Assembly (NCBI GenBank): GCA_964036195.1
Contig: OZ038454.1
Location: 1,364,001-1,428,000, forward strand
DNA: 64,000 nucleotides
Direction: 5' to 3'
DNA from: Sphaerolaimus hirsutus
Lineage: Eukaryota; Nematoda; Chromadorea; Monhysterida; Sphaerolaimidae
Each line of letters starts with the position of its first letter. The stretch's first letter is position 1. Under the pieces are notes generated by a model, which saw nothing but the letters and a program-made list of their open reading frames with translations, ran no database searches and was not told the origin of the DNA. Shown piece by piece: positions 9,601 through 17,530 of this stretch. The position numbers were made by a program, and so were the translations under genes.

Positions 9601-12600
9601 TATAAAGGTCGACTGATGTGAGTGTCGCCTTTCGCAAGCTCTTCGGTGACAGGTTGCGCTTGATATTGCGAAATGTCAAGCATGGTTGATGTGAGGGGTT
9701 CAGCGAAAAATGTGGGTCCGGTAAACCACATTGTTTCGATCATTAGTTGATCAAAAGTACAACCCCGTGACGCAATGTCAGCTGGATTGTCTTTTGTAGC
9801 AACCTTGCAAATTTGAATGCAATGTTTTGACATTAGTGAATGGATTTTGGTGACCCGATTGTTGACAAAAGTAGCCAGCGGCTTTGCGGTATATAGCCAG
9901 CCGATGACAACTGTACTATCGGTCCAAAGGAAATTACTGTGAATTTTCCATCCACCCAGCTCAGCGAGTTCATGATGTAAATAATCGATGAGCTGTGCAC
10001 CAATTGTGACACCTAGCAATTCTAAGCGTGTGATTGTGAGGGGTTGACCTTGTTTTGACGGAAGTGGGGCTAGTTTTGTGCGAGCTGTGAGAAAACCACT
10101 AAAATATCGGTCATCTTCATAGCCATATTTGTCAGGTGAAATCGCTTTTTGACGCAAATAAGCGCAAACGGCGTATCCATCTTTTGAGGCATCACAAAAC
10201 ACATGTAATTCTAATGGCCGTGTTTCGTCTTTGACATCAATGCCAAAAGAATGAAATGAGCGCGGGAATTTGATTTGACTTATGGACGAGAGATGTCGTT
10301 TTAAATCGTCCAATAAGTCATCCGCCTCTGGGTCTTCGATGAGTTCATCCCAGGTTGTGATATTACACCTTTGAATTATTTGTGACACGCGAAATTTCAA
10401 CCGAAATAACGCGGGTGCTGTGATGCCAATAGGATCGTATGTTGAAGCCAGCAATTTGTTCAAATTGCGGCGCATGGCTGTGACGATGAGCGTGAAATCT
10501 TTCTTGGGAGCTGGCACCGCAATGGTGTCTTCAATGTGATCGTAAATGAGACCCATTACTTTGATATATTGTGACTTTTTCGGGTTGAGGTCATCAGGTT
10601 TGATTTTCTCCGAAACCATAGGCGAATTTGTCATCCATTCGCGCATGTTGAAATTTGCTCTGGCAAAAACAGCTTTAATTAAACGATAGAGCTGTATTGC
10701 ATATTTGTCATCATCTACGCTGATAACTAAATTATCAACGTAAATGCTGTTGAGCAACAGCTCCAGTTTCAATCGTTCATGGGTCTCAGCGGGATGCATG
10801 TGAGCTAATTCCGCTTCTAGGTGATATTTGATAACAGTTGACAAAATGGATGGACTGCATGTGAGACCAAACAGCACCCTTGTGAATTGCATCATTTGAA
10901 TATTGTCTTCATGAGATGGAATAGTGTCATCACGCAGCCAGTAAAATTTTGTGAAAGCACGTGATTTTGGGTGGAGAGCAATTTGTAAAAATGCTTTCTC
11001 AATATCTGCTAATAACACCACTTTTCCAGCTCTGAAGCGAAGCATTAATCCGAGCGCCAGTGGTGTGAGAACTGGGCCTCGGAATAAGCAGTTGTTGAGA
11101 CTTGGCTTGCCTGCAGAACCATCATACACTATTCGACATGTTGTCGATCTGCCAGGTGTGATGACAGGTTGGTGAGGTAGGATGTGTTCTTGCAAACCAT
11201 CTTGTGAACCATATACGGGTTCTATGACACCCTTGTGAAGTTGATCTGAGATGACTTTCGCGTATGTAGCGAATAAATCGGGATCTTTTCGAAACCGTTT
11301 CAACAGTGACAGAAAGCGACGAAATGCTTCTGCATTGTTGGTTGGCAATTCTTGAATGGTTGATTTGAATGGCCAATCTACGCTATAGCGACCAGTTTCT
11401 GGATCGAGAGTAATTGATTCCAGAATTAGCTGTTCAGCTATGTCATCATCATGTGATAATGGATCATCTGTGATACCTATTGACTCGAGACTGTGAAATT
11501 GAAATAATGTCTCTTGGCCAACAGCAACAGCTGATGAAGCATGTGAACTACATGAAACCATGAATTGATGTGGTGAAATGTCGGGTGTTGTGACAAATGA
11601 TTGTGATGACGCATTTCCGCCAAGCATCAATCCAAGTATTGATTCGACTATGATCAATCCAGATGGGAGTTCGATTTCTGTTGGTCGAATGTCGAACTTC
11701 CAATAATAGTCTTGACCAATGACTACATCTGGTTGACATAGTTTGTGACAAAACTCATCAGTCATTTCGGTCAATTCAAGCGGTTCCGCGAATTGTTCTT
11801 GTGCGTGTTCACCGTACACAATATAAATGACTGTTTTGTCATCTTGTGACAAAGGAGGTGGGCATGCATATGTTGCCAAATTATCCACTGCACGTAAAGT
11901 GAGCGGAATTTGTAACATATTGCCCTTATTGTCGACGTGTTTGTAAATAGGCATGACAGCCTCGACCAAAAACGTATTGACTGTGACAGGTGTTTTTGTC
12001 GCAAACACGTTCATTTGAAGAACAACATCTCCTTTGTTTTCAAAGTTATACTCATTTGCCACAGATGCTTTAATGTATGAATATTCGCATCCAGTGTCAA
12101 AGAATATTAACAAAGGGTCTGTGACTCGATTTAATTCAGCGTCTTTATTAATTAATGAAGCCTGGGCCACTTGCAAACGAACAATAGGTGCAAAATCGAA
12201 CTCACATTCTTGTTCGGCCTGCTGCCTGGTAGCGGTGTTGGGGTTACCATAACCTGCTTGTGCGCTCAGCACTTCCACCGTGGGCCTGTGACTGGGTTGA
12301 AGTGGCACCGACAATGACATTTGGTTCGGGTTGAGGTGTGGGTACATCTCGTACCGTTTCTGCTGGAAGCCGCGGATTTTGGCTTCGACGGTCTCCATGT
12401 CCATGCCGTCCTTGATGAGGCTGGCGCGGAGCGTCGTCCACAGCTCATTTTCGCTGTGATACTTGCGGGCATCCTCTTGAGCTCTAGCCTGGAGCTCGTT
12501 CGCGAGCCTCGGCCATTCGCCCATGTCCAGCGGGCCGTCCATATCCAGTTGATACAGCGTATGCTGTCTCCACCGGAAATCGTTCTCGTCCGGGGGGATG

Positions 12601-13196
12601 ACACACACGCTCATCGGTTCCGTGTGTGAAGGCGGATACGATGGCGGTGCATGTGACGAAGCCGCGCCCGTTGTGATTACCTGAGCGTTGACAAAATTAG
12701 CGCTCGTTGCTTTGACAAAGGCTTTATTTTGTGAATTGTTTACCTGACGCCTGGCGGGTGCCTGTCTGGTAGGACAGAACGCCCCGTGATGCTGACCAAT
12801 CTGGCGACAATAGTAGCAACTCAGTCGTTGAGTGCACTGTGACGCTTGATGGCCTCTGCGTGTGCAGCGCGTGCACACATCGCCCAAAGCTTGCAACCGC
12901 TCAGTGCGCTCTCTCGGTGTGACGTATTGAGGGCAGTCGGTTGTGTAGTGCTCTTTGATGCCACAGAACAAGCACTCAAATTTCGGCTTGCGATAGTCAG
13001 CAGCAGGTTGTGAGGACTGCTTTTGACTAATCGCTCCGATCGCTGGAGTTCTGGGAGGTTGAGTGGAATTTTTATTTTTTCCTTGTTGCTTACCAACATT
13101 AGCATTGGTACCAGCAAAAGCAACCGTATTGTGAATAGGTTTTTGTTTTGAAAAGGTATTTTGTGATTTATTCTTTTTTTCTTTTGCTGTTGCCAA
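6546..13196 (-). CDS. BEL-1 pol and N-terminal envelope region
   Basis: This 2216-codon frame encodes, in order: nucleocapsid zinc knuckles (about residues 75-141, including CYYCRQIGQHHGAFC); a PPSY motif near 184; aspartic protease with DTG at about 367; BEL/Pao-type reverse transcriptase (ADIEKAFLQ, catalytic YVDN near plus position 10738); RNase H (CDASKDGYAVCAY and WTDSTVVIGWL); and integrase. The integrase has an HHCC zinc region (HFHELAGHSG...CVTCRK) and D, D and E motifs (DYMGPL, WSDNAPAF, GGVYERMVG), followed by a DUF5641-type module. The envelope-like ectodomain starts with a hydrophobic signal-like stretch near plus 7600-7650. The first residue has no ATG, so the frame must be entered from gag by a -1 shift near 13174-13180. 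Confidence 0.9.
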   Translation of the reverse strand: MATAKEKKNKSQNTFSKQKPIHNTVAFAGTNANVGKQQGKNKNSTQPPRTPAIGAISQKQSSQPAADYRKPKFECLFCGIKEHYTTDCPQYVTPRERTERLQALGDVCTRCTRRGHQASQCTQRLSCYYCRQIGQHHGAFCPTRQAPARRQVNNSQNKAFVKATSANFVNAQVITTGAASSHAPPSYPPSHTEPMSVCVIPPDENDFRWRQHTLYQLDMDGPLDMGEWPRLANELQARAQEDARKYHSENELWTTLRASLIKDGMDMETVEAKIRGFQQKRYEMYPHLNPNQMSLSVPLQPSHRPTVEVLSAQAGYGNPNTATRQQAEQECEFDFAPIVRLQVAQASLINKDAELNRVTDPLLIFFDTGCEYSYIKASVANEYNFENKGDVVLQMNVFATKTPVTVNTFLVEAVMPIYKHVDNKGNMLQIPLTLRAVDNLATYACPPPLSQDDKTVIYIVYGEHAQEQFAEPLELTEMTDEFCHKLCQPDVVIGQDYYWKFDIRPTEIELPSGLIIVESILGLMLGGNASSQSFVTTPDISPHQFMVSCSSHASSAVAVGQETLFQFHSLESIGITDDPLSHDDDIAEQLILESITLDPETGRYSVDWPFKSTIQELPTNNAEAFRRFLSLLKRFRKDPDLFATYAKVISDQLHKGVIEPVYGSQDGLQEHILPHQPVITPGRSTTCRIVYDGSAGKPSLNNCLFRGPVLTPLALGLMLRFRAGKVVLLADIEKAFLQIALHPKSRAFTKFYWLRDDTIPSHEDNIQMMQFTRVLFGLTCSPSILSTVIKYHLEAELAHMHPAETHERLKLELLLNSIYVDNLVISVDDDKYAIQLYRLIKAVFARANFNMREWMTNSPMVSEKIKPDDLNPKKSQYIKVMGLIYDHIEDTIAVPAPKKDFTLIVTAMRRNLNKLLASTYDPIGITAPALFRLKFRVSQIIQRCNITTWDELIEDPEADDLLDDLKRHLSSISQIKFPRSFHSFGIDVKDETRPLELHVFCDASKDGYAVCAYLRQKAISPDKYGYEDDRYFSGFLTARTKLAPLPSKQGQPLTITRLELLGVTIGAQLIDYLHHELAELGGWKIHSNFLWTDSTVVIGWLYTAKPLATFVNNRVTKIHSLMSKHCIQICKVATKDNPADIASRGCTFDQLMIETMWFTGPTFFAEPLTSTMLDISQYQAQPVTEELAKGDTHISRPLYAGAVTSQPDSQPANALAQQVPVNLDPNLSQNVTPQNPFVESRQRHIPSNPFEIDIRRFSTLSKLLRTVVYLLRVKTYWLNRSMHKAAKRESEYLSKPITQADLNEAFRHVLRISQAEECAGCISQAQLSKHHMLKWDAWNNLLYCVTRVSHKEHRNPSLFYYLPKTGWLTTLVVTHFHELAGHSGMLHTLADLCEHCWLSSAKQVVAKILRKCVTCRKAEGGPFTLPDFHTLPVTRTQSQIKPFQHIGIDYMGPLVYSQNGTRHSQHILLLTCFSTRAIHLESTNSVSTADTIMALNRFISRRGMPDTIWSDNAPAFKNCVKMLPDVKWHFITANSPWQGGVYERMVGLVKRLLKKACGRRCLTWHEFLTVMLDVEFSVNTRPLSYLSNTDIGAAILRPIHFLWGTPPPCYMDEKRELELDSTTIEPMRKIPKEEWERMTDGSFNLTPSQIDKTYVLTPPRVNDVNCIDEIALNSVPEKDRDDITLLWDQIRHNREVLWYEWSRQYIDLLKDRAKNQRLKKGTINEAPKRGQVVLITDDKQPRGMWQMGRVHEIHVSSDGKIRAVTVLSSNGRRTRRSPSNLVPLEIDTEDGVEYKIDTEVKDDDNSQPSPDKSDDSQTDQSHQQLQSSQKDARRANPRRTCRYTGTYSFWGNVSHLMALTLLIQSKLANALTWTDQYHKTFNLCHKTRTGHAIQLPEKVTCHFPQVTAIEDIVVSIWTLRVQPQTTPIYRCFQQEHTIVTYMSLVGGKAMLPPEIIKNHRVTTYDCMIAYQNKTWKGEPLIKIGHALWSTNKSLHIDYCYFCHNLSNTVMNFHIEEGVVASLDGKKIVSEIQDLSHCNPQAGYCYDSDNGVSLWNATAFNKQCAFQEIGQFDAQYSQNHYIVEKLQAAFSVTWRSQQFPNNAECVPKDAKYIDQGSAFIQFLRYQLKKLKKPETEKAPLHFKLAPNLDVGVFHLLTARQQYEVDKIAHLEQKQFGSIWQQLCHIRQTQLDIIHAIVTFNPTLGLRAFKTRTSKSLC
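12290..12600 (-). other. GC-rich insert between BEL-1 zinc knuckles and protease
   Basis: This part of the pol frame (about residues 200-300) encodes a charged helical segment with MDGPLDMGEWPRLANELQAR. It has no counterpart at the same place in BEL-3, where knuckles and protease are joined by a Gln-rich linker. Its GC content is visibly higher than the flanks, and it contains one TGTGA word where neighbouring 300-bp segments contain several. It looks acquired or under different constraint. Confidence 0.5.
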
Positions 13197-14440
13197 CCAC
13201 CTCCATTTTGTGGCTTTTTTAACGATGAATTTTGTGATTTCTGGACAACATTTGAAGATTGTGAACTTTGTTGTTCAGTTTTCATCGCATCTAACCGAGC
13301 ACGAGCAATGGTAGTTAATGCATCAACAAACCTGACGACTGTGAGTTCTGTGTCGTCGGTTGCAGCAGTGCGCATCGAATTCCGGTGTTCTTCTGTGACG
13401 GCAAGAACAATATTATCGGGAAGATAACCACGAATTATTCTTAACACTGCACCAGAATCGACACTTTCACCCCTTTCTTTAAGTTGATTGAGAGTTGACA
13501 AAAGGGTTCGTGTGAAATTTGTGAGGGAGTCTCCTCTTGACGAAGGTTTTTCAAGTGAATACAATTTATCCCAAAGGGCGGCTTGTACCCTATGCGTTTC
13601 ACCAAAGTTTGATTTTAACATGGTGACCGCTGTGTTGTAATCTCGACCATCACCTTTTAATCCGGCCAGCAGTTCCGCTGCTGGACCGATAAGGCTGAGC
13701 TTGAGGTATGTGTATTTCATACCATTTGACAAGTTAGCTCGGTCGTGAATTTGAGCTCGAAAAATCTCCCACCAAGCTGCCCATTCTAACGGATCACCGT
13801 TATATTTAGCAAGCTCGATTTTAGGTAACTTTAACAAAGTTTCCGGTTGTGAAGGTTGAGAACTACTTCCCATATTGACATTGTTGTAAGGGGGTTGTGA
13901 AGGGGGTTGAGTAGTTGAATCAACATTTGACTGACCTTTCAAGGAAAGTATCAACCTTTCCGCGGATTTGATTTGCGCTTGGGCGGTCGCCATCCTCGAT
14001 TCCAGCTCATCCATGAGCATCATCGCGTTGTTCGAGCCCGAGTAGAGCGCGCGCTCTAATTTCGCGTTGGCGCTCTTTATTTCTTCGGCCACTCCATCTT
14101 GATCTCTGTCCAGGCTTGTGATGTGATCTTGGACAATAGATGTGAATTTGTCCATAGCCTGAGACAGGTCCGAGCGTTTCAGCTCAGCTTGGTAGCCGTA
14201 GGCTTGAAGTAATTCTAATACTTCCTCCGCCGCTTGCAAGTTCACGGCGGCGGGTTGTGACTCGTCCTTGACGATTTTAGGAATCGGTTTGGATGTGAAA
14301 CGTAGCACTCCGTTGCGCACTCCAGTCAACGCCCGGCTATGTTGAGTCAACGGATGAGTTGTGTTGGACTCATCTACGTTGCTCACAGGCATAGCTGCGG
14401 CGGCTTGGGCGCCTCGCTGAGTGCGTAAGCGTTCCTCCAT
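12821..14440 (-). CDS. BEL-1 gag
   Basis: The frame starts with ATG at 14440 (MEERLRTQRG), 277 bp inside the 5' LTR. The N-terminal ~220 residues are helical and coiled-coil-prone. Around residue 205 comes the DUF1759-type gag signature of BEL/Pao elements (KYNGDPLEWAAWWEIFRAQI), then an Ala/Leu-rich capsid-like region. Real gag sequence runs to about residue 425, at the A7 tract (13174-13180). Beyond that the frame is only the shadow of the zinc-knuckle region, which is in the pol frame. Confidence 0.85.
   Translation of the reverse strand: MEERLRTQRGAQAAAAMPVSNVDESNTTHPLTQHSRALTGVRNGVLRFTSKPIPKIVKDESQPAAVNLQAAEEVLELLQAYGYQAELKRSDLSQAMDKFTSIVQDHITSLDRDQDGVAEEIKSANAKLERALYSGSNNAMMLMDELESRMATAQAQIKSAERLILSLKGQSNVDSTTQPPSQPPYNNVNMGSSSQPSQPETLLKLPKIELAKYNGDPLEWAAWWEIFRAQIHDRANLSNGMKYTYLKLSLIGPAAELLAGLKGDGRDYNTAVTMLKSNFGETHRVQAALWDKLYSLEKPSSRGDSLTNFTRTLLSTLNQLKERGESVDSGAVLRIIRGYLPDNIVLAVTEEHRNSMRTAATDDTELTVVRFVDALTTIARARLDAMKTEQQSSQSSNVVQKSQNSSLKKPQNGGGWQQQKKKRINHKIPFQNKNLFTIRLLLLVPMLMLVSNKEKIKIPLNLPELQRSERLVKSSPHNLLLTIASRNLSACSVASKSTTQPTALNTSHRESALSGCKLWAMCARAAHAEAIKRHSALND
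13174..13180 (-). other. A7 tract at the BEL-1 gag/pol frame junction
   Basis: On the minus strand the gag frame enters seven A residues and the pol frame lies at -1 relative to it. The related BEL-3 has gag and pol in one frame. The tract does not form a perfect X XXY YYZ heptamer in the gag frame because a G precedes it. Programmed slippage and a lost A are therefore both possible. Confidence 0.6.
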
Positions 14441-14696
14441 AGCAAATCTCGATCGATTGATTGCTTATTAGCAAAGTGGTAGCTAGCTGTGAACGAAATA
14501 AAATAATAAAATAAATATTTCGTTTCTTGTGACTTGTACTTGTAAAATCGTAAGTAAATATGCACGCGCTACTAACGATTTTGCGTCCAAAACCGTATTA
14601 CCGTAACCTTGTGCGTGTGACTCAGGCTGTGAAAAACAATTTCCAATGAAATTTCGCGTGAGACGACTTAATTAGAGTGACCAATTAGTTTAATTA

Positions 14697-14717
14697 GTCA
14701 CCCTGCTCGCTGCGCCA
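14697..14717 (-). promoter_or_regulatory. BEL-1 primer binding site, tRNA-Ser type
   Basis: Immediately after the 5' LTR the minus strand reads TGGCGCAGCGAGCAGGGTGA. Its complement fits the 3' end of a serine tRNA with acceptor strand TCGCTGC, discriminator G and CCA, most like tRNA-Ser(UGA), over about 18 nt. BEL-2 has the identical 20 bases next to its 5' LTR. Confidence 0.8.
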
Positions 14718-15816
14718 TGTAAAATAATACGGAACTTATTGAAGTGACTTGTGAACCAGCTCCTATTCCTAATCGAGGAAGAGGACAAATGTGAACGTAT
14801 GAAAGTTGACGTGAAGCGTCGTCTCTAGTTGACGTTCCGTTATTTTATCAAATGTGATTAGTTGAGTCGAAGTGAATTGACGTGAGTTAGTGTGAAGCAA
14901 ATTTAGATTGTTTACCAAAGGTTTTGACGAACGTTTTTATTTAGACAATTAAATACAAAGAAATAAGTGTAAATAAAATATATATAAAAATATACGTAAA
15001 CAAAGGAATTAATTTACAACTAAATTAATTACTTAATTAAAACGTAAAAGAAGCTCTAATTACCGGAGAAATAAGGCAATTTAAAGAAGGCACTTAATTA
15101 CGACAAAAGGCGACAATTAAGTGGCGCGGTTGTGAGAACAGACACCTCCAACAGCGCTGGTGTGAAATAAAGCACTGAGGTGACTTAAAGCACCAAGAGT
15201 TAAACTTAGCACCAAAAAACAAGCGACTTAATAAAGTGACTACAGCGCTTATTTAGATCCTAGGAAGAGATTCGTGTGAAGTTGACGAGGTTGCAAACAC
15301 TGCCGATTCTAGCTGTGAAATCGGCTTTTAAGGGCCAGACCGATGGCGATTGGTTTGGCGCCAATCGGTCGGCTCTAATCTCCGATTTTTACCCAACATT
15401 TCCAATTGTGAAAGTTCAATCCTTGCCCGCTCGCTTCTCCGATGAAAAGCGAGCTAAACTGGCAAGATAGTGAAAATGTGAGCCAAGCCAGACAGCTTGA
15501 AATGGCGCGCGGGCCCGGCCCCCCACTCGGGGCGGGCCCGCCGCTTAACATAAACATGACGGCGTATATGCGTGCTGCTTGTCAAGGAAATGTGGCGGAA
15601 TGTGAGCAATGACTAAGATCTAAATATGTGAGCGATGTGAAGCGCACGTTGTAAACAACGTGCTTGAGATATTAAATGACGAATGTGAAGATGTTAAGAA
15701 ATGGAATGTGAATAAAAAATGGAATCGTAATAAATTGAATTAATTAAATATAAAAGCGAACATAAGAACGTCAACTTAAATATTAAAGATTTTACATTTT
15801 ACGATAATGTTACACA
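14718..15816 (-). repeat. BEL-1 5' LTR (1099 bp)
   Basis: This is the upstream LTR of the minus-strand element and should carry the promoter. It is identical in length to 3551-4649, with one visible mismatch. The right boundary is set by the GAACC duplication at 15817-15821. I do not identify a TATA box with confidence. Confidence 0.95.
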
Positions 15817-15821
15817 GAACC

Positions 15822-17530
15822 CACTCGGCTGTTCTGGCAGATAACACATTTATTTCTGAGTACACTCGTTCAGCAGTGTCATGAATATTTGTTTGTTGCA
15901 GTGTCCACACTCAAATTATGCTTCCAGATCTGATGCATATACACGTAGTCGAACTGAATTCGTCAATGTTTCAGGATATTGGCACGATGCCAAAATATGA
16001 ATGGATACGATGGTTGAGCACAGCGGGTCAGCGATTTCCCATATGCTAACAACCATGAGAAACATGCATTTTTTGATGTGAACTCAAAAATCACTCAAAA
16101 ATTCGTTCTAAACATGTAAACTCAGTAAAATCAAATCAACCAAGCAAATCATAACCCAAATTTGTACTCACACATCATTTTTGTTGTTGCATTCCGACGG
16201 AAGGTGCAAATTCGTGAGAAATAAATTTGTTTTTTGCTATAATGGCTATCGTTACTCCCAAAAAAGCAAAAATGGGACAGTGAACATGCTTAGTCACATG
16301 TCGCATTTGAGCGTTTTCAGGATTTAAAACCAATTTTAACCCAATAAAAATGAGGGTTATGATTATATGTTAGAAATTGTCAGAAAATTATTAATTTGCA
16401 ATAATGTTAGGTCAATTTAATATTCTCCACTAAGTGATATGAATGTTGTGGCTTGCGGCGATGAGCTACTCCGGATAGACCGGCAGAATTTTTTTCTATT
16501 TTTATTTCTATTTATATTTTAATCGGCAGTCAGAACTTATGTTTCGCCTCAGTCGACACTCAGCGAAGGGAAACATAAGTCAAACAAAACTGATTCGTTT
16601 CATGTAAGTCGAGTTTAACATTGTTTTTGTTGAATTTGTGATTGGGTGAATTTTATGTGCTTGATTTTGGTGTACTCGGCGAACCGCATAGAAATTTACT
16701 TATGCATTGGATGCTTTTGAAAAGTGCATGGAATGCAGTCGGCTGAGTACATACGCGTTGCATTGCTAACAATAAATAAACAAACCTAACATCACTAAAT
16801 CGAAAAACATAACATAAAATTACAACAAATCACCTGTAATAAATATCTGCAACATTCATTGTTATGCAGCAATTGTTCTCACCCATTTGCCATTGTTCTC
16901 ACTCACTTGCCATTGTTCTCGATGTGTCTGCAAGGTTGTCGCGATTATTTAACCAGTCTAGGCAATTCAACAAACAAACAAATGATTCAAGCCCAACTAT
17001 CCCGCATTTCGGCCTATCCCTCACACAAACCCATCACGCACACTGCCTATCTCGCACATTACACCGGCAAGGTGCCGGATAGGCCAAAATGCGGGATGGG
17101 CAGCTAAATGTGCGGGGTGAGCCGATGTGCGGAATAGGCATGCGCCTTGCACTAGGTATTTTGCACTTTTCTGCATCCAAGCGCTCACAGATATTATCGT
17201 CGGTAGTGTTTTCATGGGTGTTGGGACATTTTGAGGGGAAAAGCTTCCATTTATTAATGTTACCATGTAAAAATAAGCCATGATATGCTAGTGTAGTATA
17301 TAATATCCAGCCAATGTGCTCCCACATACTTCTACAGTGTGTAACATCACTGTCAATGTATTAGACTCTGCTCAAAACCTCATTTTAGCACTATTCCATG
17401 CTGAACTTCAGAGCCGGAGAGCACGATTTTGAAGGTGAAAAACTATAGAAAGGTGCAAAAATTGGTGATTTTTAGCAAAAATTGGGGCAAAATTTCTCAA
17501 AAACCACTCCAGATAGATTAAGACTCGTTT
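15822..17530. other. spacer, no supportable genes
   Basis: This is AT-rich sequence without coding signals. It contains a hairpin at 16537-16582 (ACTTATGTTTCGC against GCGAAGGGAAACATAAGT), a triple CCATTGTTCTCAC-like repeat at 16872-16925, and an inverted repeat 17001-17018/17077-17095 (CCCGCATTTCGGCCTATCC and its complement). A truncated piece of the G-tract/GATA family lies at about 17395-17520 (TTTCTCAAAAACCACTCC). Confidence 0.5.

Larger units (their letters stand above)
3551..15816 (-). mobile_element. BEL-1: complete BEL/Pao LTR retrotransposon
   Basis: The element is bounded by two 1099-bp LTRs and flanked by the 5-bp duplication GAACC (3546-3550 and 15817-15821), as expected for BEL/Pao integration. 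Coding is entirely on the minus strand in the order gag, protease, RT, RNase H, integrase, envelope-like. A tRNA-Ser-type primer site follows the 5' LTR. The open frames cover almost the whole interior. Near-identical LTRs indicate a young insertion, yet the coding region is split into three frames at homopolymer A tracts, so it is either frameshift-expressed, recently damaged or mis-assembled. Confidence 0.95.

Noticed and set aside
13174-13180. Canonical -1 slippery heptamer at the BEL-1 gag/pol junction
   Set aside because: In the gag frame the base before AAA AAA is G, so X XXY YYZ is not met; only the A run itself is reported.
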